A stretch of DNA of 29,213 bases from AC-37 sp036382905. GTDB lineage: Bacteria; Actinomycetota; Thermoleophilia; Solirubrobacterales; Thermoleophilaceae. The stretch covers positions 1 through 29,213 of the forward strand of contig DASVPL010000105.1 of NCBI GenBank assembly GCA_036382905.1, in the 5' to 3' direction. Numbering within the stretch: position 1 is the stretch's first letter; each line of letters begins with the position of its first letter. Made by a program: the position numbers and the translations under genes. Under the pieces are notes generated by a model that worked only from the letters and a program-made list of their open reading frames with translations, was not told the DNA's origin and ran no database searches. Shown here one piece after another: positions 21,514-29,213 of this stretch.

Positions 21514-22221
21514 ATGCTCTTCGACCTCAGAGGCAAGCGGCGCCGCGCCGTACAGGTGACCTACGCGGGTCTCGCGCTGCTGATGGCTGTGGGCCTGGTC
21601 GGCGCGGGCGTCGGCAGCGACGTCTCGGGCGGCGTCTTCGACATCTTCACCGGCGGTGACGACGGCGACATCAGCGACGCCAACAAGACCACGCAGAAGA
21701 AGATCGACTCCGCCAACGACAAGCTCAAGGCGAACCCGCGCGACCAGGCGGCGCTGATCCAGGTGATCCGCGGCCACTACACGATCGCTGCCAGCGACAC
21801 CGACCGCGAGACCGGCGAGTTCGGCGACGAGGGCAAGGACGAGCTGAAGAAGGCGTCGGCGGCGTGGAAGCGCTACCTCGCGGCCAAGCCGGAGAAGGTG
21901 GACCCGGCGCTCGCGACCCTGATGATGCAGGCCTACGGCCAGACCGCGCTCAACGAGCCCGACAACGCCACCGAGGCGGCCGAGCTCGTGGCCGAGGAGC
22001 GCAACGACGCGACCTCGTACATCCAGCTCGTCCAGTTCGCCAGCCTCGCCGGGCAGAAGCGCAAGGCCGACCTCGCCGCCGACAAGGCGCTCGAGCTCGC
22101 GCCGAAGGGCGAGGAGAAGACCGTGAAGCAGTTGCTCGAGCAGGCCAGGCAGTCCGCGCCGGCGGCGCCGGAGGGCGGCGCTCAGGCGCCCGCGCAGCCA
22201 CCGGTGCAGGGCGGCGGCTAG
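21514..22221 (+). CDS. Membrane-anchored TPR-like protein
   Basis: The 235-residue protein has a basic N-terminus (MLFDLRGKRRRAVQ), a single transmembrane helix (about residues 16-34) and then an acidic, Gly-rich loop (GVFDIFTGGDDGD). The rest is helical repeats resembling TPR units (IDSANDKLKANPRDQAALIQVIR, then WKRYLAAKPEKVDPAL and NEPDNATEAAELVAEE) and a Pro/Ala/Gln/Gly-rich tail (APEGGAQAPAQPPVQGGG). The topology is probably with the repeats outside, by the positive-inside rule. No enzymatic motif; a scaffold or complex-assembly role is plausible. It follows tatC by 15 bases, likely in the same transcript. Confidence 0.8.
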   Translation: MLFDLRGKRRRAVQVTYAGLALLMAVGLVGAGVGSDVSGGVFDIFTGGDDGDISDANKTTQKKIDSANDKLKANPRDQAALIQVIRGHYTIAASDTDRETGEFGDEGKDELKKASAAWKRYLAAKPEKVDPALATLMMQAYGQTALNEPDNATEAAELVAEERNDATSYIQLVQFASLAGQKRKADLAADKALELAPKGEEKTVKQLLEQARQSAPAAPEGGAQAPAQPPVQGGG

Positions 22222-22284
22222 GCCCGTGGGCGCAACCCTGCTAGAAACCCGTCACAATTCCCGCACCCCGAACGTAGGAGCCAG

Positions 22285-22659
22285 GTGAACTTCCACATCG
22301 ACGACGAATCGATCGACGCCGAGACTCACGTCATCGAGCTCGGTGGTGAGGTCGACCTCTACACAGCGCCCGAGTTCAAGGAGCGCCTCGTCCAGGTGAT
22401 CGAGGACGGCAAGAAGCAGCTCGTCGTCGACCTCTCGAAGGCGACCTTCATCGACTCGACCACGCTGGGTGTGCTCGTCGGCGGAGTCAAGCGCCTGCGC
22501 CCGAGCGGTGGCTCACTGGCGCTGGTCTGCACCGACCAGAACATCACGAAGATCTTCGAGATCACCGGCCTCGACCGCGTGTTCCCGATCCACGCTTCGC
22601 GCGAGGAGGCCCTTCAGGCGGTCGCCGCGGGCGAGGGCGCGGGCGCCGAGAGCGCCTAG
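22285..22659 (+). CDS. STAS-domain anti-sigma factor antagonist (SpoIIAA/RsbV-like)
   Basis: The 124-residue protein is a single STAS domain: IELGGEVDLYTAPEFKERL at the N-terminus, LVVDLSKATFIDSTTLGVLVG with the phosphorylatable S58 in the DST motif, and IFEITGLDRVFPIH near the end. Such proteins relieve a sigma factor from a serine-kinase anti-sigma when dephosphorylated. No kinase, sigma factor or PP2C phosphatase lies nearby, so its partner is elsewhere. GTG 22285 has AGGAG six bases upstream. A short Ala/Gly/Glu-rich tail follows the domain. Confidence 0.93.
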   Translation: MNFHIDDESIDAETHVIELGGEVDLYTAPEFKERLVQVIEDGKKQLVVDLSKATFIDSTTLGVLVGGVKRLRPSGGSLALVCTDQNITKIFEITGLDRVFPIHASREEALQAVAAGEGAGAESA

Positions 22660-22665
22660 CCCGGC

Positions 22666-22680
22666 GCGGCGGAGCGCCGC
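22666..22680 (+). terminator. Possible GC-rich terminator hairpin after the STAS gene
   Basis: GCGGCG (22666-22671) and CGCCGC (22675-22680) form a six-pair hairpin with a GAG loop, beginning seven bases after the TAG stop. It is followed only by TT, so it is at best a weak intrinsic terminator. Confidence 0.35.
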
Positions 22681-22685
22681 TTGGC

Positions 22686-22726
22686 GGCGGCGGCTCTGCG
22701 CCCCGCGAGGGCGGCGGCTCTGCGCC
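22686..22726. repeat. 17-base direct repeat
   Basis: GGCGGCGGCTCTGCGCC occurs at 22686-22702 and again exactly at 22710-22726, seven bases apart. It lies between the STAS gene and tRNA-Lys and may simply reflect local slippage in GC-rich DNA. Confidence 0.8.
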
Positions 22727-22753
22727 GCGGAGGGCTCCTATCATGGGCCCTCA

Positions 22754-22772
22754 GGTCCGGCCGCGCCGGACC
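22754..22772. repeat. Perfect inverted repeat upstream of tRNA-Lys
   Basis: GGTCCGGC (22754-22761) and GCCGGACC (22765-22772) pair fully around a CGC triloop, ending 12 bases before the tRNA. It could be a terminator for the plus-strand operon or a processing or protein-binding site in a tRNA leader; a TATCAT at 22739-22744 is a candidate -10 for the tRNA transcript. Confidence 0.5.
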
Positions 22773-22784
22773 GATATACAGCCC

Positions 22785-22857
<73 letters not shown>

Positions 22858-22919
22858 CTCGAGCGGCGCGCATGGCCGCCTGACGGAGTAGCTTCCCGGG
22901 TGTCCACGGGGGGTGAGGC

Positions 22920-23468
22920 ATGAGGTTGCTGGGGCTCGTTGCGATGGCTACGGCCGCGGCAGTGGCGTTGCCGGCGAGTGCCGCGGCGCAGCGTGTGCCG
23001 GAGCGGGTGCCGTTCGACCCTATTGCGAGCACGGCGTTCGGCGGCGACTCGGTCTGCACCGGCCACCAGACCGTGACCTGGTCGCGGCCGTCGGGGCAGT
23101 GGGTCGGCACGCTCACGGCACAGCTCTATTGTCCGGCCAGAATGCGCTCCGTGAGCGGGGAATGTGGGCTTGGACTCGTCGCCCGCGACAACGTCACGCT
23201 CGCCGTGCGGAGCATCTCGCGGAACGTCGGCGGGATCTACGTCGCGAACAGGATCCCCGGCACCTGTGAGCCCGCACCGATCGACTTCGATCCGGCGAAC
23301 CCGCCGGGCGAGACGCTGCTCGGCAGGTTCGATGCGTCGTTCTACGCGTCGAACGGCGGCCTCGCCGGACCGACCGTCTTCTGCCAGGACAAGAGCGGCG
23401 ATTACAACCGGTGCGAGAACGACATCCGGTTCGAACCGGGAGAGGATCTGACGATTCTCTACCGCTAG
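22920..23468 (+). CDS. Uncharacterised secreted six-cysteine protein
   Basis: The 182-residue protein has a signal peptide (MRLLGLVAMATAAAVALPAS, cleavage near AAAQ) and no other hydrophobic segment. The mature part contains six cysteines (C46, C71, C82, C116, C155, C165), suggesting three disulfides, and several beta-strand-like alternations (NVTLAVRSISRNVGGIYV). I recognise no family. The ATG is preceded by GGGGGTGAGG. It sits between tRNA-Lys and a membrane GGDEF-like gene and is probably a standalone unit. Extracytoplasmic binding or stress roles are possible; nothing specific can be claimed. Confidence 0.75.
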   Translation: MRLLGLVAMATAAAVALPASAAAQRVPERVPFDPIASTAFGGDSVCTGHQTVTWSRPSGQWVGTLTAQLYCPARMRSVSGECGLGLVARDNVTLAVRSISRNVGGIYVANRIPGTCEPAPIDFDPANPPGETLLGRFDASFYASNGGLAGPTVFCQDKSGDYNRCENDIRFEPGEDLTILYR

Positions 23469-23532
23469 CTCGATGTACGCGGGCCACGCTCCATCCCCCC
23501 CGATTAGGGGTACTCCAGACCGGTAGGCGCTT

Positions 23533-23545
23533 ATTTCCTGGAAAT
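23533..23545. promoter_or_regulatory. Small palindrome in the leader of the GGDEF-like gene
   Basis: ATTTCC and GGAAAT are exact reverse complements around a central T, 33 bases upstream of ATG 23579. A CCCC/GGGG pair lies nearby upstream (in the stretch around 23495-23510). It could be an operator; no binding protein is suggested by the sequence. Confidence 0.3.
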
Positions 23546-23578
23546 CGGCCCGTTCGTGCCGATAAGACCAGGAGTCGT

Positions 23579-24703
23579 ATGGATCCTTCTATTCGCGAGA
23601 GGCTGGGCCTGCGCCCGCCCGTCCGCCCCCAGGGCAGAGGTCTGGCGGAGCAGGCGGTGGCCGCCCGGTCGTTGATGTACCTGTTCCTCGTCGGCGCGAT
23701 CGTCGCCGGCACCGCGCTCGCGGCCAACCTCGGCCCCGCGGTCGACCAGTCCCGCATCGCCGCCACGGCCGGCGGCGCGCTCGGCATCGCGATCGTGCTG
23801 TTCCTCGCCTACGACGCGGCGCCGCGCTGGGCGCTGTCGCTCTTCCTCCTCTGCGGCTCGATGCTGATCGAGTGGGCCGTGTACGCGGGCGGCGACCCGC
23901 AGAGCCCGTTCCTCGTCTTCTACCTCTGGATCGCGTTCTACGCCTTCTACTTCCTCTCGCGCACGCAGGCGATGCTCCAGGCGGCCTTCATCGGCTTCGC
24001 CTACGCCGCCGTGCTCGCGCGTGACAGCGAGCCCTGGCAGACCCAGGCGCTGCGCTGGATCGTGTTCACGATCGCGATGATGGTCGCCGGCCTGCTCGTG
24101 CGCATGCTGCGCGAGCGCATCGACGCCCTGATCGGTGAGCTCGACACCGCGTCGCGCACCGACATGCTCACCGGCCTGCTCGACGAGCGCGGCTGGGAGG
24201 AGATCCTCACCAAGGAGCTCGAGCGCGCCCGCCGCAGCGGCAACCGCGTCGGGATCGTGGTCGGCCAGATCGACGGCGAGGCCCCGCTGCGCGAGGCCGT
24301 CGGCGGCCGCCGCGCCGACGAGATGCTCTCCGACGTCGGCCACCGGCTCGGGAAGACGATCCGCCTTAACGACGAGGCCGCGCGCATCGACGACGAGCAG
24401 TTCGCCGTGGTCTGCCCCTACACCGACGAGACCGGCGCGACGATCATGGCCGAGCGCGCCGGCAGCCTCGTGCGCGACGCGATGGGCGAGCCGGGCGGGC
24501 CCGACCGCACCGTCAGCTTCGGCATCGCCAGCTACCCCAAGCACGGCACCTCGCCGGAGGCCGTGATGCACGCCGCCAGGCACGCCCTCGGCGAGGCACG
24601 CGGACTGGGCGGCGACCGCGCGGTGACGTTCTACTCGGTCGAGAACTCGATCGAGGAGCGCCTGCGCTCGGACATCGACATCGAGGTGCTGGTCTCCGAG
24701 TAG
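23579..24703 (+). CDS. Membrane protein with a degenerate GGDEF domain
   Basis: The 374-residue protein has about six hydrophobic helices (residues about 30-180), a short coiled linker (RMLRERIDALIGELDTASRTD) and a C-terminal GGDEF-fold domain (about 198-365). The fold is recognised from DMLTGLLDERGWEEIL, the ADEMLSDVGHRLGKTIR segment and TVSFGIASYPKHG. The active-site GGDEF position reads DDEQF (residues 271-275, in ARIDDEQFAVV), losing both glycines and changing the metal-binding acid and the catalytic Glu. The first metal-binding Asp region is GQIDGEAP instead of the usual DxDxFK. It is therefore unlikely to make c-di-GMP and may instead be a sensor or binding protein. The ATG has CCAGGAG upstream. 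The class IV aminotransferase starts 10 bases after its stop. Confidence 0.85.
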   Translation: MDPSIRERLGLRPPVRPQGRGLAEQAVAARSLMYLFLVGAIVAGTALAANLGPAVDQSRIAATAGGALGIAIVLFLAYDAAPRWALSLFLLCGSMLIEWAVYAGGDPQSPFLVFYLWIAFYAFYFLSRTQAMLQAAFIGFAYAAVLARDSEPWQTQALRWIVFTIAMMVAGLLVRMLRERIDALIGELDTASRTDMLTGLLDERGWEEILTKELERARRSGNRVGIVVGQIDGEAPLREAVGGRRADEMLSDVGHRLGKTIRLNDEAARIDDEQFAVVCPYTDETGATIMAERAGSLVRDAMGEPGGPDRTVSFGIASYPKHGTSPEAVMHAARHALGEARGLGGDRAVTFYSVENSIEERLRSDIDIEVLVSE

Positions 24704-24713
24704 TCTGAGGCGG

Positions 24714-25502
24714 GTGGAGCTCGCCTGCCTCGACGGGACGGTCCAGCCGGCCGCCGAGGCCTGGATCCCCGCCACGGACGACGGCTTCCTGCGCGGTGAT
24801 GGTGTCTTCGAGGTCGTGCGCGTCTACGACGGGCGGCCGTTCGCCCTGGACCAGCACCTCGACCGGCTCGAGCGCTCCGCGGCGAACCTGAAGCTCGGTT
24901 ACGAGGTGCCGCGGGCGGAGCTCGAGGAGGAGTCCGTGCAGCTGCTCGGCGAGCGCGGCGGCGAGGCGTTCGACGGCTGCCTGCGGCTCGTGCTCACGCG
25001 AGGCGGCCGGCGGTTGCTGCTCACCGAGCCGCTCCCGCGCGGGCCCGAGCACGCGCGACTCGGGTTCGTCACCTTCGCCCCCACGCGCCTCCTCGACGCG
25101 GTCAAGTCGCTCTCGTACGCGGCGAACATGCTGGCCGGGCGGATCGCCCGCGAGCGCGGCTTCGACGAGGCGCTCCTGGTCACGCCGCACGGGCGCGTCC
25201 TGGAGGCGCCGACGGCTTCGCTGTTCTACGTCGCCGGCGACGGTGCCCTCTGCACCCCGCCGCTCGATGACCACATCCTCGCGTCGATCACGCGCGACGC
25301 CGTGCTGCGCGTCACCGGCGCCGAGGAACGCGCTGTGACGAGCGACGAGCTGCTCGGCTGCGACGAGGCGTTCCTGGCGTCGACCACGCGCGAGGTCCAG
25401 CCGGTCGCGGCGATCGAGGACACCGAGCTGTCGGCGCCCGGCGAGCACACCCGCGCGGCGGCCGCCGCGCTGCGCGAGCACATCGTGGGCGAGCTGGGCT
25501 AG
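24714..25502 (+). CDS. Class IV PLP-dependent aminotransferase (BCAT/DAAT/aminodeoxychorismate lyase family)
   Basis: The 262-residue protein shows the class IV fold: DDGFLRGDGVFEVVRVYDGRPFALDQHLDRLERSA at the N-terminus, the Schiff-base lysine K131 in DAVKSLSYAANMLA, and the conserved E-A-P-T-A-S-L-F-Y-V segment with the PLP-binding Glu (LEAPTASLFYV) followed by LASITRDAVL. Motifs alone do not separate branched-chain aminotransferase, D-amino acid aminotransferase and 4-amino-4-deoxychorismate lyase; the 262-residue length leans towards the ADC lyase/D-aminotransferase side. GTG 24714 has GAGG five bases upstream. Confidence 0.93.
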   Translation: MELACLDGTVQPAAEAWIPATDDGFLRGDGVFEVVRVYDGRPFALDQHLDRLERSAANLKLGYEVPRAELEEESVQLLGERGGEAFDGCLRLVLTRGGRRLLLTEPLPRGPEHARLGFVTFAPTRLLDAVKSLSYAANMLAGRIARERGFDEALLVTPHGRVLEAPTASLFYVAGDGALCTPPLDDHILASITRDAVLRVTGAEERAVTSDELLGCDEAFLASTTREVQPVAAIEDTELSAPGEHTRAAAAALREHIVGELG

Positions 25503-25506
25503 GCGC

Positions 25507-25695
25507 TCAGCGGCGCGCGCGGCCGGGGCGGTCGCGCTTGTACTGCGCGCGCTTGTTCCCGTCGACGCGGTAGCGCACGTACCACGCGGCGTGGCGCGCC
25601 ACCGAGGCGCTCACCGCGGCGGCACCGCGCGCGGCTTCCGTGACACCCTTGGTCAAGCTCGCGACGATCGGGTCCCCCTTAGATCCGGCGGGCAT
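25507..25695 (-). CDS. Small basic hypothetical protein
   Basis: ATG 25695 gives 62 residues: an N-terminal MPAGSKGDPIVASLTKGV, a short Ala-rich helix, and a strongly basic tail (RYRVDGNKRAQYKRDRPGRARR). The frame continues upstream without a convincing start. No domain is recognised; basic charge suggests nucleic-acid or membrane interaction. It is divergent from the HIHHY membrane protein across 51 bases and converges with the class IV aminotransferase with a four-base gap. It could be a chance ORF. Confidence 0.5.
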   Translation of the reverse strand: MPAGSKGDPIVASLTKGVTEAARGAAAVSASVARHAAWYVRYRVDGNKRAQYKRDRPGRARR

Positions 25696-26476
25696 CGTAT
25701 TGACCACATCGGCACAGCCGCGCGCGGGTTGAAGGTTCCGACTCGCATGGCGCATACACTCCCCCGCCACGTGGACCTCTCCTCGCCGCAGCGCGCCACG
25801 GCCGCCGCGCGCCGGCGCGTGGCCGGCGCCGCGCTGCGATCCGAGGGCTGGGTGTGGGCGCCCGACCGCAAGACCGTGGCGCTGGGCGTGCTGGCCGGAG
25901 TGACGACGGGTGCTGTCGTGGTGGCCGAGGTCGGACGCATCTGGCGGCGCGGGTCGGCGCCGCTTCCGAGCGAGACCGACGAGCCGCTGCTCGCCGCGCA
26001 GGAGGCCGTCAGCGAGACGGTCGAGTCGGCGGTCGCGGGCTACCAGGAGATGTCCACGCGGGCGAACGCGGCCTTCAACCTGCTCGTGTCGTTCGTGGTC
26101 ACGTTCGTCGGGGTGCGCACGCTCACCTGGACGCTGCGCAGCCGCGACAGCATCGGGCCGTTTCGCAACGTGATCCTCGGGCGCCGTCACATACACCACT
26201 ACGTGCCCGGGATCGTGCTCGCGTTCGTGTCGGGCGCCATCGCGATCCTCACGCGCAACGAGGACATCGAGCCGAAGCTCGCGATCCCGTTCGGCGCCGG
26301 CATGGGCCTGACGCTCGACGAGTCGGCGCTGCTGCTCGAGCTGGAGGACGTCTACTGGAACCGCGAGGGGCTGCTGGGCGTGCAGGTCTCGCTGGCGGTG
26401 GCGGCGCTGTTCGGGGCGCTGTCGCTGGGCGTGCGGTTCATCCGCCGCGGCGAGGTGGTCGTGCTCGAGGAGCGGG

Positions 26477-27805
<1,329 letters not shown>

Positions 27806-27824
27806 CGCCCTCAGCCCCTGGTGC

Positions 27825-29213
27825 TCACGCGGCGTCGGCCTCGAACGGCACCGGCGCATCCGGGTCGCGCTTCGTCATGCTCATGAACTTCGGGTAGCGG
27901 TTGAGGAACGTCAGCACCACGGTGCCGACCGGGCCGTTGCGGTGCTTGGCGATCAGGATGTCCGCCTCGCCGGGACGCTCGCTCTCCTCCTTCTTGTAGT
28001 ACTCCTCGCGGTAGATGAACATGACGAGGTCGGCGTCCTGCTCGATCTGCCCGGACTCGCGGAGGTCGGAGAGCATCGGCTCCGGAGGGTTCCTCTGCTC
28101 GACCGCGCGCGAGAGCTGTGAGACCGCGATCACCGGGATGCTGAGCTCGCGCGCGAGGATCTTCAGCCCGCGGCTGATCTGGCCGATCTGCTCGACGCGC
28201 CCGACCGAGGAGTCCTCGGGCCGCATGAGCTGCAGGTAGTCCACGACGACCAGTCCCAGCGGGTTGCGTGCGTGGAGGCGGCGCGCCTTGGCGCGCAGGT
28301 CGAGGATGCTGAGGTCGCTCGAGTCGTCTATGTACAGCGGCGCGGCAGCGAGCTTCTCGGTCGCCTGCATCACCTTCGGCCAGCGGTCCGGCCGGACCTT
28401 GCCCTTGCGCAGGTCGTCGCCGTTGAGCTTCGCCTGCGAGGCGATGAAGCGCTGGGCCAACTCCGTCTCGGACATCTCCAGGCTGAACAGCGCGACCGGC
28501 TGCCCGTACTTGACCGAGGCGTTCTCCGCGATGTTCGTCACGAGCGCGCTCTTGCCCATCGCGGGGCGTGCCGCCAGCACGATCAGGTTCCCCGGCTGGA
28601 AGCCACCGGTCAGGTTGTCCAGGTCGTTGAAGCCGGAGCGCGTACCCGTGATCGCGATGCCCTCGCGCGACACCCGCTCGAGCTTCTCGAGCTCGTCGTG
28701 CAGGACGTCCTCGATCGAGCGCAGCTCCCCGCTGTGCTCGTCGTGCGCGATCCGGTAGAGCTTCGCCTCGGCCTGGTCGAGCAGCTCCTTCGGCTCGCCG
28801 GCGAAGCCATGGACGTCTTCCTGGATGCCCCGCGTGGTGTCGAGCAAGCGCCGCATGAGGGCGTGGTCCTTGACGATCCGCGCGTACTGCCGGACGTTGC
28901 CGGCCGAGGGGACGAGGTTCGGCAGCGAGTGCACGTAGGCGGTACCGCCCGCCTCGTCGAGGTCGCCCGCCCGGTTGAGCTCCTCGCTGACCGTGAGAAC
29001 GTCCACCGGCTCCGGGTCGGCCTTCTCCTTGAGCCGGATCATCGCCGCGAAGATCAGGCGGTGGCGCTGGCGGTAGAAGTCCTCGGCGCGCAGCTTGACG
29101 TCGATCTGGATGCCGTCGAGCGCCTGCTCCGAGAGCAGAATTGCGCCTAGGACCGAGACCTCTGCTTCCTGGTTCTGCGGAGGGACCTTCCCCGCCGCAT
29201 CAGGCGGGTCCGA
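27825..29213 (-). CDS. dnaB: Replicative DNA helicase DnaB, 5' end cut by window edge
   Basis: 462 residues are readable to the right edge, only a few residues short of a complete start: the first visible motif is VPPQNQEAEVSVLGAILL, which normally lies near the N-terminus. The helicase domain has Walker A ARPAMGKSALVTN, EMSETELAQRF, Walker B LVVVDYLQLM, and the RE/QISRGLKILARELSIPVIAVSQLSRAVE block followed by SDLRESGQIEQDADLVMFIYRE. The protein unwinds DNA ahead of the replication fork as a hexamer. The final part AKHRNGPVGTVVLTFLNRYPKF is typical. No intein interrupts it. Confidence 0.98.
   Translation of the reverse strand, partial: SDPPDAAGKVPPQNQEAEVSVLGAILLSEQALDGIQIDVKLRAEDFYRQRHRLIFAAMIRLKEKADPEPVDVLTVSEELNRAGDLDEAGGTAYVHSLPNLVPSAGNVRQYARIVKDHALMRRLLDTTRGIQEDVHGFAGEPKELLDQAEAKLYRIAHDEHSGELRSIEDVLHDELEKLERVSREGIAITGTRSGFNDLDNLTGGFQPGNLIVLAARPAMGKSALVTNIAENASVKYGQPVALFSLEMSETELAQRFIASQAKLNGDDLRKGKVRPDRWPKVMQATEKLAAAPLYIDDSSDLSILDLRAKARRLHARNPLGLVVVDYLQLMRPEDSSVGRVEQIGQISRGLKILARELSIPVIAVSQLSRAVEQRNPPEPMLSDLRESGQIEQDADLVMFIYREEYYKKEESERPGEADILIAKHRNGPVGTVVLTFLNRYPKFMSMTKRDPDAPVPFEADAA

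Noticed and set aside
23495..23578. c-di-GMP riboswitch upstream of the GGDEF-like gene
   Set aside because: Only short palindromes are present; no conserved riboswitch core could be laid out in about 100 bases.

Overview
The window is high-GC bacterial chromosomal DNA with frequent GTG and occasional TTG starts, densely packed genes and many start/stop overlaps. Gene content and style suggest a high-GC actinobacterium of the Thermoleophilia/Solirubrobacterales kind: a menaquinone-type polyprenyl synthase, a split b6-type cytochrome b with Rieske protein, TatA/TatC without TatB nearby, a lone AbiEi/DUF559-like protein, a DTD-repeat secreted propeller and DUF4126. This placement is inference from gene content; there is no rRNA here. 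No phage, insertion sequence or CRISPR array was seen, and no gap between genes exceeds about 190 bases.

Layout, left to right. (1) 1-1949: the 3'-truncated end of a PLP aminotransferase (minus strand), divergent from a DUF4126 membrane protein. (2) 2112-5739: a three-gene envelope-glycan-like operon: alkaline-phosphatase-superfamily phosphodiesterase, GtrA-family flippase, and a GT87-type membrane glycosyltransferase with an exported N-terminal domain. (3) 5614-8441: an AhpD/CMD-family protein divergent from an HxlR regulator across a clear palindrome, an AbiEi/DUF559 protein and the YmdB-type phosphodiesterase. (4) 8462-10530: a two-gene ABC-2 exporter whose promoter appears to be shared, as a symmetric -10, with ymdB. 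(5) 10543-12063: a secreted nine-repeat beta-propeller-like protein.

(6) 12182-18159 is the metabolic core. hemB, a fused AhbA/AhbB-type (siroheme decarboxylase / Lrp-like) protein, hemL and a small conserved-looking ORF are translationally coupled. They are followed by qcrA (Rieske), qcrB (cytochrome b6) and qcrC (subunit IV fused to a c-type cytochrome). A polyprenyl diphosphate synthase, probably for the menaquinone tail, follows at 18165-19154. Tetrapyrrole synthesis, the heme-bearing quinol:cytochrome c oxidoreductase and its quinone therefore lie in one co-directional run.

(7) 19179-20285: a CDF-like transporter and a zinc-ribbon protein on the minus strand. (8) 20471-22659: tatA, tatC, a membrane-anchored TPR-like protein and a STAS anti-sigma antagonist. 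The Tat pathway would export the Rieske protein encoded 4 kb upstream. (9) 22785-22857: tRNA-Lys(CTT). (10) 22920-25502: a secreted six-cysteine protein, a membrane protein with a degenerate GGDEF domain and a class IV aminotransferase. (11) 25507-29213: a small basic protein, a polytopic membrane protein, and purA and dnaB on the minus strand, dnaB being cut by the right edge.
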